Assembly: GCA_947495685.1 (NCBI GenBank)
Contig: CANLZY010000002.1
Span: 124,001-188,000, forward strand
DNA length: 64,000 bases
DNA from: an uncultured Tropicimonas sp.
GTDB lineage: Bacteria; Pseudomonadota; Alphaproteobacteria; Rhodobacterales; Rhodobacteraceae
Reading direction: 5' to 3'
Numbering within the stretch: position 1 is the stretch's first letter; the number at the start of each line of letters is the position of its first letter. Both the position numbers and the translations under genes were made by a program. The notes under the pieces were generated by a model. The model did no database searches, was not told where the DNA came from, and saw only the letters and a list, made by a program, of their open reading frames with translations. This document shows, piece after piece, positions 35,888 to 45,060 of this stretch.

Positions 35888-36808
35888 ATGTCTGACAATG
35901 TTCCCCGGATCCGCTGGCATATTCTCGTCTTTCTTGCGCCAGCAGTGATCGTCTACACGGCCGTCATGATCTTTCCGTTGTTCAACACGCTTCGGCTCGC
36001 GCTCTATACCGAGATCGATCAACAACGGGTGTTTGTCGGGATGCAGAATTTCCGAACGCTGTTTGGCGACGCGATCTGGTCAAACCAGTTCTGGAACGCG
36101 CTCGGGAACAATTTCTGGTTCTTCTTCATCCACATGATCGTCCAGAATCCCATCGGAGTCCTGCTGGCGGCGATCCTCAGCCATCCGCGGCTGCGGTTCG
36201 CCCATCTCTACCGTTCGGCGATTTTCATCCCGACGATCCTGTCCTTCGTGATCGTTGGCTTCGCCTGGAAACTGATCCTGTCGCCGATCTGGGGCATTGC
36301 GCCGTCGATGCTGGACGCGGTTGGTTTGAAGTCGCTCTTCGCGCCCTGGCTCGGCAAGGAAGAATATGCGCTGACAACGCTGGCTCTCGTCTCGGTCTGG
36401 CAGTTCGTCGGCATCCCGATGATGCTGATCTACGCCGCGCTGCTGTCTATCCCGGAGGAGATCCTCGAAGCGGGCGAATGTGACGGCATCACCGGCCTGT
36501 CGGCCTTCTGGAAGATCAAGCTGCCGCTGATCCTGCCCTCCATCGGGATCATCTCGATCCTGACCTTCGTAGGGAACTTCAACGCGTTCGACCTGATCTA
36601 CTCGGCGCAGGGGGCCTTGGCGGGGCCGAATTTCGCGACCGACATCCTTGGCACGTTCCTGTACCGCACGTTCTTTGGCTTCCAGCTGCAACTTGGAGAC
36701 CCGCATATGGGGTCGGCAATTGCCACGGCGATGTTCGTCATCATCCTGATCGGTGTCTGTATCTACCTGTTTGGTATTCAGACCCGGTTGCGCCGGTACC
36801 AGTTCTGA
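35888..36808 (+). CDS. sugar ABC transporter permease (MalF-like)
   Basis: 306 residues, about six membrane segments, with the first at 10-32 (WHILVFLAPAVIVYTAVMIF). The EAA loop is present: EEILEAGECDGITGLSAFWK then IKLPLILPS. Typical of the inner-membrane CUT1 subfamily. It pairs with the permease at 36819. It begins 197 bp after the binding-protein gene, a gap filled by a hairpin and a palindromic repeat. Confidence 0.95.
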   Translation: MSDNVPRIRWHILVFLAPAVIVYTAVMIFPLFNTLRLALYTEIDQQRVFVGMQNFRTLFGDAIWSNQFWNALGNNFWFFFIHMIVQNPIGVLLAAILSHPRLRFAHLYRSAIFIPTILSFVIVGFAWKLILSPIWGIAPSMLDAVGLKSLFAPWLGKEEYALTTLALVSVWQFVGIPMMLIYAALLSIPEEILEAGECDGITGLSAFWKIKLPLILPSIGIISILTFVGNFNAFDLIYSAQGALAGPNFATDILGTFLYRTFFGFQLQLGDPHMGSAIATAMFVIILIGVCIYLFGIQTRLRRYQF

Positions 36809-36818
36809 GGATGTCCGC

Positions 36819-37658
36819 ATGAACAAGGCCCGCCGCAATCCGCTGAACACCGCCGCCGCCCACGCGATCCTGCTGACCTATACGGCGATCGCGCTGTTCC
36901 CGGTGTTTGTGATCATCATCAACAGCTTCAAGACCCGCAAGGCGATCTTTCGCGAACCATTGAGTCTGCCCAGTTCCGAGACCTTTTCGACGATCGGCTA
37001 CGAGACGGTGTTCAAGCAGGGAGATTTCTTTCTCTACTTTCAGAACTCGATGATCGTCACGGTCTGTTCGCTGTTCTTCATCCTGCTGTTCGGCGCGATG
37101 GCCGCCTTTGCCCTGGCGGAGTATCGTTTCCGGGGCAACACGCTGATGGGGCTCTACCTGGCGCTTGGAATCATGATCCCGATCCGGATCGGCACCGTGG
37201 CGATCCTCGAGATGATGGTGGCGACCGGCCTCGTCAATACGCTTTGGGCGCTGATACTCGTCTACACCGCGCAGGGCCTGCCACTTGCCGTGTTCATCCT
37301 CAGCGAGTTCATGAAACAGGTCAGTGACGATCTGAAAAACGCCGGCAGGATTGACGGGTTGTCCGAATACACGATCTTCTTTCGCCTTGTCCTGCCGCTG
37401 GTGCGTCCGGCGATGGCCACGGTGGCGGTGTTCAACATGATCCCGATCTGGAACGATCTGTGGTTCCCGCTGATCCTTGCCCCGGCCGAGGCGACCAAGA
37501 CGCTGACGCTGGGCAGCCAGGTCTTCATCGGCCAGTTCGTGACCGACTGGAACGCGGTCCTGTCGGCCCTGTCGATGGCGATCCTGCCGGTGATGGTGCT
37601 GTACGTCATCTTCTCGCGACAACTGATCCGCGGAATTACTTCGGGAGCGGTCAAATGA
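36819..37658 (+). CDS. sugar ABC transporter permease (MalG-like)
   Basis: 279 residues from the ATG at 36819 (MNKARRNPLNTAAAHAILL). It carries the CUT1 second-permease features: FVIIINSFKTRKAIF after the first membrane segment and the EAA loop KNAGRIDGLSEYTIFFRLVL. Its last codons overlap the start of the oxidoreductase gene (ATGA). Ten bp separate it from the partner permease. Confidence 0.95.
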   Translation: MNKARRNPLNTAAAHAILLTYTAIALFPVFVIIINSFKTRKAIFREPLSLPSSETFSTIGYETVFKQGDFFLYFQNSMIVTVCSLFFILLFGAMAAFALAEYRFRGNTLMGLYLALGIMIPIRIGTVAILEMMVATGLVNTLWALILVYTAQGLPLAVFILSEFMKQVSDDLKNAGRIDGLSEYTIFFRLVLPLVRPAMATVAVFNMIPIWNDLWFPLILAPAEATKTLTLGSQVFIGQFVTDWNAVLSALSMAILPVMVLYVIFSRQLIRGITSGAVK

Positions 37659-38689
37659 TCCGAACACTCGTCGCCGGCCTTGGCAACATGGGCGCCAGCC
37701 ACGCGCTGGCCCATCACGCGCATCCCGACAGCCAGATCGTCGGGCTGGTGGATCGCTCTGGGCGCGAGGTGCCCGATGAACTGGCCGGGTATCCCCGCTT
37801 TGCCGACTTCGACGAGGCGCTGGCGGCGACCCGGCCCGATCTTGTCTGCATCGCGACCTATTCGGACAGCCACGCGGATTACGCGGTGGCGGCGATGGAG
37901 GCCGGCGCGCATGTTTTCGTGGAAAAGCCTCTGGCCACCACCGTTGCGGATGCAGAGCGTGTGGCAGAGGCTGCCACCCGGTTGGGGCGAAAGCTCATCG
38001 TGGGGTACATCCTGCGCCACCACCCGTCGTGGCAACGGTTGATCACCGAGGCACGCAGCCTCGGGGGGCCTTTCGTCTTTCGGCTGAACCTTAACCAGCA
38101 ATCGGACGGACCGACGTGGGAGACCCACAAGCAGCTCATGCAGACCACCTCGCCGATTGTCGATTGTGGTGTGCACTACGTTGACGTGATGTGTCAGATC
38201 ACCGATGCCACGCCGGTCCGGGTGCATGGGATGGGCCTGCGCCTGTCGGACGAGATTGCGCCCGACATGTACAATTACGGCCAGTTCCAGGTCGTATTCG
38301 CGGATGGATCCGTCGGCTGGTACGAGGCGGGCTGGGGCCCGATGATGTCCGAAACCGCGCATTTCGTGAAGGACATCGTGTCGCCCAACGGCGCGGTTTC
38401 GATCGTGTCTCTGTCCGATCACGATTCCGATTCCGTGGAAGGGCATACCAAGGTTGGCTCTCTGAAGATCCACCGTCTGGACGGCGACGAGATGATCGAC
38501 TTTCCGTCCGAACCTGGGCACCAGGAGCTTTGCGACGCGGAACAGGCCTATGTGCTGCGCGCCATCACCGAAGATATCGACCTGACCCGACATGCCCAGG
38601 ATGCGGTGCAATCGCTGCGCATCTGCCTTGCCGCCGACGAAAGTATCCGTTCGGGCCGCGCCATCGACCTGACAGGAGCCACCGGATGA
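37655..38689 (+). CDS. Gfo/Idh/MocA-family oxidoreductase
   Basis: 344 residues. The Rossmann start is VAGLGNMGASHALAHHAHPD, with the family motif FVEKPLATTVADAERV carrying the conserved E-K-P, and a C-terminal alpha/beta dimer domain (SPIVDCGVHYVDVMCQITDA) with the D-x-G-x-H catalytic pattern. Such enzymes oxidise or reduce sugars or inositols with NAD(P). It sits inside the transporter operon by 4-bp overlaps on both sides, so it must act on an imported compound, yet the NagA/MurQ route needs no oxidoreductase. Confidence 0.92.
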   Translation: MIRTLVAGLGNMGASHALAHHAHPDSQIVGLVDRSGREVPDELAGYPRFADFDEALAATRPDLVCIATYSDSHADYAVAAMEAGAHVFVEKPLATTVADAERVAEAATRLGRKLIVGYILRHHPSWQRLITEARSLGGPFVFRLNLNQQSDGPTWETHKQLMQTTSPIVDCGVHYVDVMCQITDATPVRVHGMGLRLSDEIAPDMYNYGQFQVVFADGSVGWYEAGWGPMMSETAHFVKDIVSPNGAVSIVSLSDHDSDSVEGHTKVGSLKIHRLDGDEMIDFPSEPGHQELCDAEQAYVLRAITEDIDLTRHAQDAVQSLRICLAADESIRSGRAIDLTGATG

Positions 38690-39681
38690 CTGCGCTGAGC
38701 CTGAAAAACGTCTGCAAGTCCTTCGGCAAGGTCGAGGTGCTCAAGCACATCGACCTTGAGGTCATCGAGGGGGAATTCGTGGTCTTTGTCGGCCCGTCGG
38801 GGTGTGGCAAGTCCACCCTGTTGCGGGTCATCGCCGGGTTGGAGGATGCCACCGAGGGTACGGTCGAGATCGGCGGCGAGATGGTCAACTCCGTGCCACC
38901 GGCCAAGCGTGGCATCGCGATGGTGTTCCAGAGCTACGCGCTCTATCCACACCTGACGGTGGAGGGGAACATGGCGTTGGGTCTGCGCCAGGAGGGGCAG
39001 CCCAAGGCCGAGATCACCCGACGGGTGCAGGAGGCCAGCGTGATGCTGTCGCTGGAGGATTACCTGTCGCGCCGGCCGTCCGAGTTGTCGGGCGGGCAGC
39101 GTCAGCGGGTCGCCATCGGGCGGGCCATCGTGCGCGAGCCCAAGCTGTTCCTGTTCGACGAACCGCTGTCGAACCTGGATGCGGCGCTTCGCATGCGGAC
39201 CCGGATCGAGATCGCCAACCTTCACCGGCAGCTTCATGCTTCGATGATCTATGTCACCCACGACCAGACCGAGGCGATGACGCTGGCCGACAAGATCGTC
39301 GTCTTGCGGGACGGCACGGTGGAACAGGTCGGCTCACCGATGGACCTCTACAACAACCCGGCGAACCGCTTTGTGGCAGGGTTTCTTGGCGCACCGTCGA
39401 TGAACTTCATCCCGGCGGAGCGACTGGGCGGGACCGTTGGGCACGAAATCGGCATTCGGCCCGAACGCATCACGGTCGGCGACGGCGGGCAGCTGGCCGC
39501 CACGGTGACCCATGTCGAACGGCTGGGCGGAGACACCAACGTGCTGGCGGTCACCACAAGCGGCGACGAGATCACGGTTCGGCTGTTCGGCCAGCACCCC
39601 ATCGAAGTGGGCGCCGAGGTGGACCTGGGGTTCAACCCCGACGACAGCTATCTGTTTGACGATCAGGGCCGCCGCATCTGA
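38686..39681 (+). CDS. sugar ABC transporter ATP-binding protein (UgpC/MsmK-like)
   Basis: 331 residues with Walker A GPSGCGKST, Q-loop VFQSYALYPHLT, signature LSGGQRQR, Walker B LFLFDEPLSNLD, H-loop VTHDQTEAMT, then a C-terminal TOBE-type regulatory domain (IGIRPERITVGDGG). This energises the CUT1 transporter at 34434-37658. It is the last gene of the operon and stops 3 bp from the convergent imelysin stop. Confidence 0.96.
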   Translation: MTALSLKNVCKSFGKVEVLKHIDLEVIEGEFVVFVGPSGCGKSTLLRVIAGLEDATEGTVEIGGEMVNSVPPAKRGIAMVFQSYALYPHLTVEGNMALGLRQEGQPKAEITRRVQEASVMLSLEDYLSRRPSELSGGQRQRVAIGRAIVREPKLFLFDEPLSNLDAALRMRTRIEIANLHRQLHASMIYVTHDQTEAMTLADKIVVLRDGTVEQVGSPMDLYNNPANRFVAGFLGAPSMNFIPAERLGGTVGHEIGIRPERITVGDGGQLAATVTHVERLGGDTNVLAVTTSGDEITVRLFGQHPIEVGAEVDLGFNPDDSYLFDDQGRRI

Positions 39682-39684
39682 GGC

Positions 39685-40713
39685 TCAGTCGCCATCGGCG
39701 GCGCTGAAGCCGAGTTCCACGTCCAGCGCCGGGCCGACCTGTTCGGTCAGGATGCGGCGCAGGGCCTGGACGCTGCTCTGCACGGCCTCCACGCGGATCC
39801 GGCTGGCGGGCGTTGTCACGGCCTGCGACACCGGCTGGTCCATCTGCTCCAGCCGATTGCGGGCAGTTTCCGAGGCAGACATGTATCGTTGCAGATCCTC
39901 TGCCGGCAGCGCCGGGCCAAAGCCATCGCGCATCAACGCTTCGACCCCCGCGATCTGGGCCGCCGCGATTGTGCTCGACAGGCCCGAACGCCAGGCTTCG
40001 GCGCGGCGCGGGAAATTGCGCTCGTAGGTGCCGAGCGGACGTCCGAGGCGATAGTCGGCCACACGGGCCAACCCGAATTCCGCCGCCGTGAACAGTGTTC
40101 GGGTGACTTCCGCATGGTCGAGATAGATCGGGTTGTCTGGCCCGGCAGCGCGCATCAGGTCGGCCCAGCCGTCGGGTGCGAACCAGGCATCGACCAGATC
40201 GTGCGACACGGCCTGAAGGTTGGCAGAGATGCCGATTGCAGCCGGGCAGGGGGGCAGATCCGAGAACAGCAAACGTTCCAGCGCAGGCAGCCCCTGAACT
40301 GCCGCCGATTGCCGGGCGATTTCGGCAGGGTCGGATTGTTTGGTTTCCGGCAGCACGAGGAGCGCCGTCAGGCCGCGCCCGACGAAATTCTTCTTGTCGG
40401 GCCAGAAATTGACCCGCAATGCCGCGCCGGTCTGTTCGACCGGGCCGAACTGGTAACTGTCGAGCGCCGCCCAGGCCTGCCAGGTTTGCTCCAGGGTGTC
40501 GGTTACGCCCGTAAGATCGCCGCCACCTGTGCAGAAACCCTGCACCGCAGCAGACAAGGCGGCTGTCGAGACTGTGAAGTCGTTGAACTGTGCCTGCAGC
40601 ACGGCAAGGGAGCGTTCTTGCAGCGCGACATGGTCGACGGATTGTGCCAGTGCGGGCTGACCCTGTGCCAGGGGAACGACAAGACAGGCGGCGGCAAGAA
40701 AGGCGCGGATCAT
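39685..40713 (-). CDS. imelysin-family protein with altered motif
   Basis: 342 residues from the ATG at 40713; a signal peptide (MIRAFLAAACLVVPLAQGQP, cleavage near ALA-QS) fits a periplasmic protein. The helical imelysin/peptidase M75 core is present. The family motif G-x-H-x-x-E appears here as G-L-P-A-L-E (141-146), so the metal-binding His is replaced by Pro. Imelysins are linked to iron uptake, and this variant is probably a non-catalytic relative. Confidence 0.82.
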   Translation of the reverse strand: MIRAFLAAACLVVPLAQGQPALAQSVDHVALQERSLAVLQAQFNDFTVSTAALSAAVQGFCTGGGDLTGVTDTLEQTWQAWAALDSYQFGPVEQTGAALRVNFWPDKKNFVGRGLTALLVLPETKQSDPAEIARQSAAVQGLPALERLLFSDLPPCPAAIGISANLQAVSHDLVDAWFAPDGWADLMRAAGPDNPIYLDHAEVTRTLFTAAEFGLARVADYRLGRPLGTYERNFPRRAEAWRSGLSSTIAAAQIAGVEALMRDGFGPALPAEDLQRYMSASETARNRLEQMDQPVSQAVTTPASRIRVEAVQSSVQALRRILTEQVGPALDVELGFSAADGD

Positions 40714-40848
40714 CGGCGGCTCCGTGGGGCGATCGGCGCGGGGCCGCATCTGCAAGGGGTGGAGAGGCTGGCATGTCCATGACGGCAAGACGGCTCGCCA
40801 CCGGTTTTTGCCGCGCTTTCCCGCCGGGTGCAACTGTTGCGGGGGATA

Positions 40849-40873
40849 TGCGGGGGCGTAATGCGCCCCCGCA
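40849..40873. terminator. perfect 10-bp hairpin downstream of the large RTX gene
   Basis: TGCGGGGGCG and CGCCCCCGCA with a TAATG loop, 8 bp after the RTX stop (minus). There is no T-run, but the stem is very stable. Confidence 0.55.
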
Positions 40874-40880
40874 GGGCAGG

Positions 40881-43800
40881 TCAGATCAGGAGGAAGTCTG
40901 ACGCGTCGATCTCGTTGGCAAGCGTGGAGTCGATGGTCAGCAGGTCGGCCCCGGTCGCGCTGAGCTCGATCAATGTGCGCGACCCGTTGTCGGTGATCCG
41001 AAGCTGGTTGACCGTCAGCCCGCCTGCCAGGCCGATGTGGTCCACGCCGTTCTCGAAATCGGTGAGCCGGTCGGTGCCGGGGACGGTCTTGCTGATGACA
41101 AAGGTGTCGGCACCGGCGCCGCCGGTCAGGGTGTCATCCCAATTGCCGCCATTCAGGACGTCGTCTCCGGCGCCACCCGACAGGATGTCCTTGCCCTTGG
41201 CCCCGTAGAGGGTGTCGTTGCCGGTACCGCCACGCAGGGTATCGTTCCCGCGATTGCCAAAGATCGTGTCCTTGCCACCGTTGCCCGCCAGCACATCCTG
41301 TCCGTCACCCCCGATCAGCTTGTCGTTTCCCGTGCCGGCATTGACGGTGTCGTTGCCGCTGCCCAGATCGGCCACAAGCCTTTCGATACCACTGAAATCG
41401 ACCCTGCGGGTCGAATCCGACCAACCACTGGCAGTGTTGACATAGGCCTGCGTGCCATAGACCTGATCCACGTAGATATCCTTGTTGGCGCCTGCCCAGT
41501 TCAGCCGCAGCGTGTCAAAGCCAAGGCCACCGTCGAAATTGTCACGTCCCTTGGTGGTCCAGAGGATGTCGTTGCCTTCTCCGGCGCGGATGGCATCGTC
41601 ATAGACCCCGTAGTCGCGGAAGCTGTCGTTGCCCTTGGTCAGGGTCAGGTCCGCCATCTCGACGTTTCGCACAACGGTGCCGTCACCGAATGTCTGGCCG
41701 GTGGACGACGAGACCTTGTACATTCGCACGTCCAGCCCGGCCGTGCGGTCCGAGAATGTGTCTTCCCACTCGTCCGTGCCGTCGCCACCGTTGATCTTGT
41801 CCCATTGGTTGTGGATGCCCTGGATCCAGTCGTCACCCGATCCGGTGAGAACATTGAGATGCTCGATGCCCTGGAAGTCGACCTTGCGGCTCGATCCGCT
41901 CCATCCGGTGCCGAAATCGACCCAGGCATCTGTGGAATAGACCGTGTTCACATAGGCATTCTTGTTGGCACCACTCCAGTTGATCCGCAGGGTGTCCTCG
42001 CCCAAGCCGCCACCCATGAAGTCAACACCTTTCGACGTGCCGAGGTTGTCGTCGCCCCCCATTGCGCGGACTTCGTCACGATAGGCGCCCGCGTCGCGGA
42101 AGGTATCGTTTCCGTTTGTCAGCGTCAGGTCGGCCATCTCGACGTTGCGGACAAGCGTGCCATCAGAAAGGGTCTGCCCTTCCGAACTGCTGATTGCGCT
42201 CATCAGGATGGACAGGCCGGTATCGTGATCCGAGAAACTGTCGACCCATTCATCCATGCCGCCGCCGCCATTGATCGTGTCCCACTGGTTCTGGAAGCCC
42301 TGGATCCAGTCGTCGCCTGATCCGGTGCGCGCCACCAGATGCTCGATCCCCTGGAAATCGACCCGGCGGGTGGCGTCGCTCCAACCGGCGCCGGTGTTTA
42401 CGTATCCATTGGTCGAATAGACGGTGGAGATGATTGCGCCCGCCGTGGCGTCGCTCCAGTTGATCGTCAGACGATCATCCCCCAAGCCGCCATCCATCCA
42501 GTCACGCCCGTTGTACGTGCCGAGGTCGTCATTGCCGTTGTACCCAAGTACGACATCATCCATTGCGCCCTTGTCGCGGAAACTGTCGTTGCCCTTGGTC
42601 AGGGTCAGGTCGGCCATTTCCACGTTGCTGACCTTGGTGCCATCGGCAAAGGTCTGGCCGGCGTCCGACGCGATTTGCCACATACGGACGTCCATGCCGG
42701 CAGAGAGAGAGCTGAACGTGTCGGTCCATTCGTCGATCCCGTCGCCGCCATCGACGATGTCCCATTTGTTGTGGACGCCCTGCAGCCAGTCATCACCCGA
42801 CCCAGATGTCACGACCAGGTGTTCGATCCCCTGGAAGTCGACCCGGCGGGTTGAATCGCTCCAGCCGCTGCCGGTCATCTCGTAGGCATTGGTGGCATAG
42901 ACCGTCGACAACGTGACCATTTCCGTCGCGGCGTGCCAGTCGATCACCAGTTGGTCCTCGCCCAGGCCGCCATCCATCCAGTCGCGCCCGTCCGAGGTGC
43001 CAAGGTCGTCATCGCCGTTGTAGCCATAGATGGCATCGTCATAGGCGCCGTGGTCCCGGAAGGTGTCATTGCCCGCCGTCAGGGTCAGGTCGGCCATTTC
43101 GACATTGTTGACCTTGGTGCCGTCGGCGAAGCCTTGGCCCCCGCTTGACGAAATCAGGCTCATGTCGACGTTCATTCCGGTGGACAGGCTGGTGAACTTG
43201 TCTGTCCATTCGTCTGTCCCGGCGCCTCCGTTGATCTTGTCCCACTTGTTGTGGACGCCCTGCAGCCAGTCATCGCCAGACCCCGCTGTCATCACCAGGT
43301 GTTCGATCCCCTGAAAGTCGACCCGGCGGGTGGAATCGCTCCAACCGGTGCCGGTCATTTCGTAGGCAGAGGTGGCATAGACTGTCGACAGGGTGATCTT
43401 GGCGGTCGCGGCATCCCAGTCGATGACCAGTTGGTCATTTCCCAGGCCGCCATCCATCCAGTCACGCCCGTTCGAGGTGCCCAGGTCGTCATCGCCGTTG
43501 TAGCCATAGATGACGTCATCATAGGCGCCATAGTCCCGGAACGAGTCGTCGCCCGCCGTCAGGGTCAGGTCGGCCATTTCGACATTGCGGACGGTTGTGC
43601 CGTCGGCAAAGCTCTGGCCGCCGCCGCTGGAAATCTGTGCCATGCGCACGTCGATCCCGGTGCTAAGGGCGGAGAAGGTGTCGACCCATTCATCGGTGCC
43701 CGAACCGCCGTTGACTTTGTCCCACTGGTTGCTGATGCCCTGGATCCAGTCGTTGCCCGAGCCGGTCGTCACATCCAGATGCTCGAACCCCTGAAAGTCG

Positions 43801-44054
43801 ACCCGCCGGGGCGAGCTTGTCCATCCCGTGCCGGTATCGACCCAGGCAGAGGTCGAATAGACGGTGTTGACATAGGTGGTCTGGGTCGCTGTGCCGTACG
43901 AGATGGTCAGCGTGTCACTGCCAAGGCCACCATCTGCAAAATCCTGACCGTAGGTGACAACCACGTTGTCATTGCCATCCTTTGCCCAGATCGAGTCGTT
44001 GCCAGAAGTGTCCAGAAGTGTGTTGGAGCCGTCGGTGCCATAAATATCAGCCAT
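40881..44054 (-). CDS. RTX-type calcium-binding protein with five 160-residue repeats
   Basis: 1057 residues, very acidic and Gly/Asp-rich, with almost no cysteine and no Sec signal. Residues 1-82 form a partial unit. Residues 83-882 are five tandem repeats of exactly 160 residues, each with RRVDFQGIEHL at its start, a GSGxDW(I/L)QG turn, (D)EW-D-F, FADGT-V-NVEMADLTLT, and DGGLGxDxLxIxW. Residues 883-990 carry ordinary nonapeptides (GGDGQDVLAG, GNRGNDTLRGG). The end (DTFVISKTVPGTDRLTDF ... IDASDFLLI) is a type I secretion signal. Probably an extracellular matrix or adhesion protein. Confidence 0.88.
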   Translation of the reverse strand: MADIYGTDGSNTLLDTSGNDSIWAKDGNDNVVVTYGQDFADGGLGSDTLTISYGTATQTTYVNTVYSTSAWVDTGTGWTSSPRRVDFQGFEHLDVTTGSGNDWIQGISNQWDKVNGGSGTDEWVDTFSALSTGIDVRMAQISSGGGQSFADGTTVRNVEMADLTLTAGDDSFRDYGAYDDVIYGYNGDDDLGTSNGRDWMDGGLGNDQLVIDWDAATAKITLSTVYATSAYEMTGTGWSDSTRRVDFQGIEHLVMTAGSGDDWLQGVHNKWDKINGGAGTDEWTDKFTSLSTGMNVDMSLISSSGGQGFADGTKVNNVEMADLTLTAGNDTFRDHGAYDDAIYGYNGDDDLGTSDGRDWMDGGLGEDQLVIDWHAATEMVTLSTVYATNAYEMTGSGWSDSTRRVDFQGIEHLVVTSGSGDDWLQGVHNKWDIVDGGDGIDEWTDTFSSLSAGMDVRMWQIASDAGQTFADGTKVSNVEMADLTLTKGNDSFRDKGAMDDVVLGYNGNDDLGTYNGRDWMDGGLGDDRLTINWSDATAGAIISTVYSTNGYVNTGAGWSDATRRVDFQGIEHLVARTGSGDDWIQGFQNQWDTINGGGGMDEWVDSFSDHDTGLSILMSAISSSEGQTLSDGTLVRNVEMADLTLTNGNDTFRDAGAYRDEVRAMGGDDNLGTSKGVDFMGGGLGEDTLRINWSGANKNAYVNTVYSTDAWVDFGTGWSGSSRKVDFQGIEHLNVLTGSGDDWIQGIHNQWDKINGGDGTDEWEDTFSDRTAGLDVRMYKVSSSTGQTFGDGTVVRNVEMADLTLTKGNDSFRDYGVYDDAIRAGEGNDILWTTKGRDNFDGGLGFDTLRLNWAGANKDIYVDQVYGTQAYVNTASGWSDSTRRVDFSGIERLVADLGSGNDTVNAGTGNDKLIGGDGQDVLAGNGGKDTIFGNRGNDTLRGGTGNDTLYGAKGKDILSGGAGDDVLNGGNWDDTLTGGAGADTFVISKTVPGTDRLTDFENGVDHIGLAGGLTVNQLRITDNGSRTLIELSATGADLLTIDSTLANEIDASDFLLI
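41409..43808 (-). repeat. five tandem 480-bp coding repeats
   Basis: The same bases recur every 480 bp: for example the block at 43741 recurs at 43261, 42781, 42301 and 41821. Unit borders by codon are 43808, 43328, 42848, 42368 and 41888, ending at 41409. The period is invariant, so no unit has gained or lost even one codon; the units differ by substitutions only. Confidence 0.92.
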
Positions 44055-44091
44055 CTTACCCCTCCCGGTTCAGAGCGTCGCCTTGGTTGCT

Positions 44092-44134
44092 CGAACCTGG
44101 CCCGGGTTCGGGCAGACCAGAATATGTGCATATT
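44092..44134. promoter_or_regulatory. two palindromes upstream of the large RTX gene
   Basis: CGAACCTGGCCCGGGTTCG (44092-44110) and AATATGTGCATATT (44121-44134) lie 38-80 bp before the RTX start. Both have near-perfect dyad symmetry and are candidate operator sites; no known regulator can be assigned. Confidence 0.4.
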
Positions 44135-44226
44135 TTACACCGTTTGCGGTGCGCCCCATTTGACCCTGATCATGGTTTGGTCCGAAACGGCACTAATTAA
44201 ACAGAAATGTGAGGGTCTGGTTCGGA

Positions 44227-44892
44227 TCAGAATGTCGGGGCAACGCCGATAACTGGTCCGTGAGCGGCCAGAAGGGTGCCAAAGATCGCAAGGCCCGCAA
44301 CCAGTCGCAGGATGCCGTTTGCAGTCGGCTCTACCCTGCGCGTGCCAGAGGCAAGACGCGTCCAGTCGGACAAGCCCAACTGGCGTTTCTTCCGACGGTC
44401 GATGAGCCGCATTCCAAGAACTGAAAACCCGGTAAACAGGCCAAACAGAAGGACGTGCGCCACGTCCCCGTTGGGAAGCAGGTGCCCCGCCGACCAGAGC
44501 AGCAGCGCCACCAGCAAGGGGTGACGGCACCAACCGACAATGCCCGGATGGGCACGATCGAAACTGTCGTTGTGCGCACCGCCAAACGACAAGGGATTGG
44601 GGCGGCCGAGGCTGAGCGCGGCAAGGCAGCAGCACAGGAACATGGCGGCATAGGTGATCTGGTTCTGCCATGTTGCCCAGCTCCACAGCATGACCACCGG
44701 TGCCCGCCCCGCAGCACCGAGTATCCAGGCCAGCGCCCCGATCGACAGGGCGGAATAGGCCCAGGTGAAGCCCACCGGCGACAGCCATTCCGACAGGCGG
44801 GCCTTTGCCGCCGGGCGGACCGGGATCGAATGCGACAACAGGAAAAAGCCCGTGGCGAGGAGGAGTTCGGTCCAGCCAGTGCCTGTCTGCAT
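44227..44892 (-). CDS. NnrU family membrane protein
   Basis: 221 residues with about six membrane segments, starting MQTGTGWTELLLATGFFLLS. Motifs common to the family are HSIPVRP near the start, GRNP-like LGRPNPLSF, and RHPLLVALLLWSAGHLLPNG. NnrU was found in denitrification clusters, but most homologues lie elsewhere and may be methyltransferase-like. The longer open frame upstream is antisense to the phosphohexomutase and is rejected. Confidence 0.85.
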   Translation of the reverse strand: MQTGTGWTELLLATGFFLLSHSIPVRPAAKARLSEWLSPVGFTWAYSALSIGALAWILGAAGRAPVVMLWSWATWQNQITYAAMFLCCCLAALSLGRPNPLSFGGAHNDSFDRAHPGIVGWCRHPLLVALLLWSAGHLLPNGDVAHVLLFGLFTGFSVLGMRLIDRRKKRQLGLSDWTRLASGTRRVEPTANGILRLVAGLAIFGTLLAAHGPVIGVAPTF

Positions 44893-45060
44893 GGTCGTTC
44901 GCTTCCTTGATCTGAGTGTCCGCCTGTCGCGCAGCATGGCTAGTGATGCGAGGCTGGCGTGGCAACCCCGGGTCTGACGCCTGACCCGATGCCAAACGGC
45001 TTGGTCTTGGTCGCGGGAACAGGCATAAACCCGGCAGGGCAGAGCGAGGAAGGTCTTTTC

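Noticed and set aside
41037-42320. A 427-codon plus-strand frame within the repeat gene
   Set aside because: Shadow of the 480-bp repeat structure of the minus-strand RTX gene.
41409-43808. Regularly spaced repeats as a possible CRISPR-like array
   Set aside because: The 480-bp period is in frame, the units encode protein and there are no short direct repeats with unique spacers.
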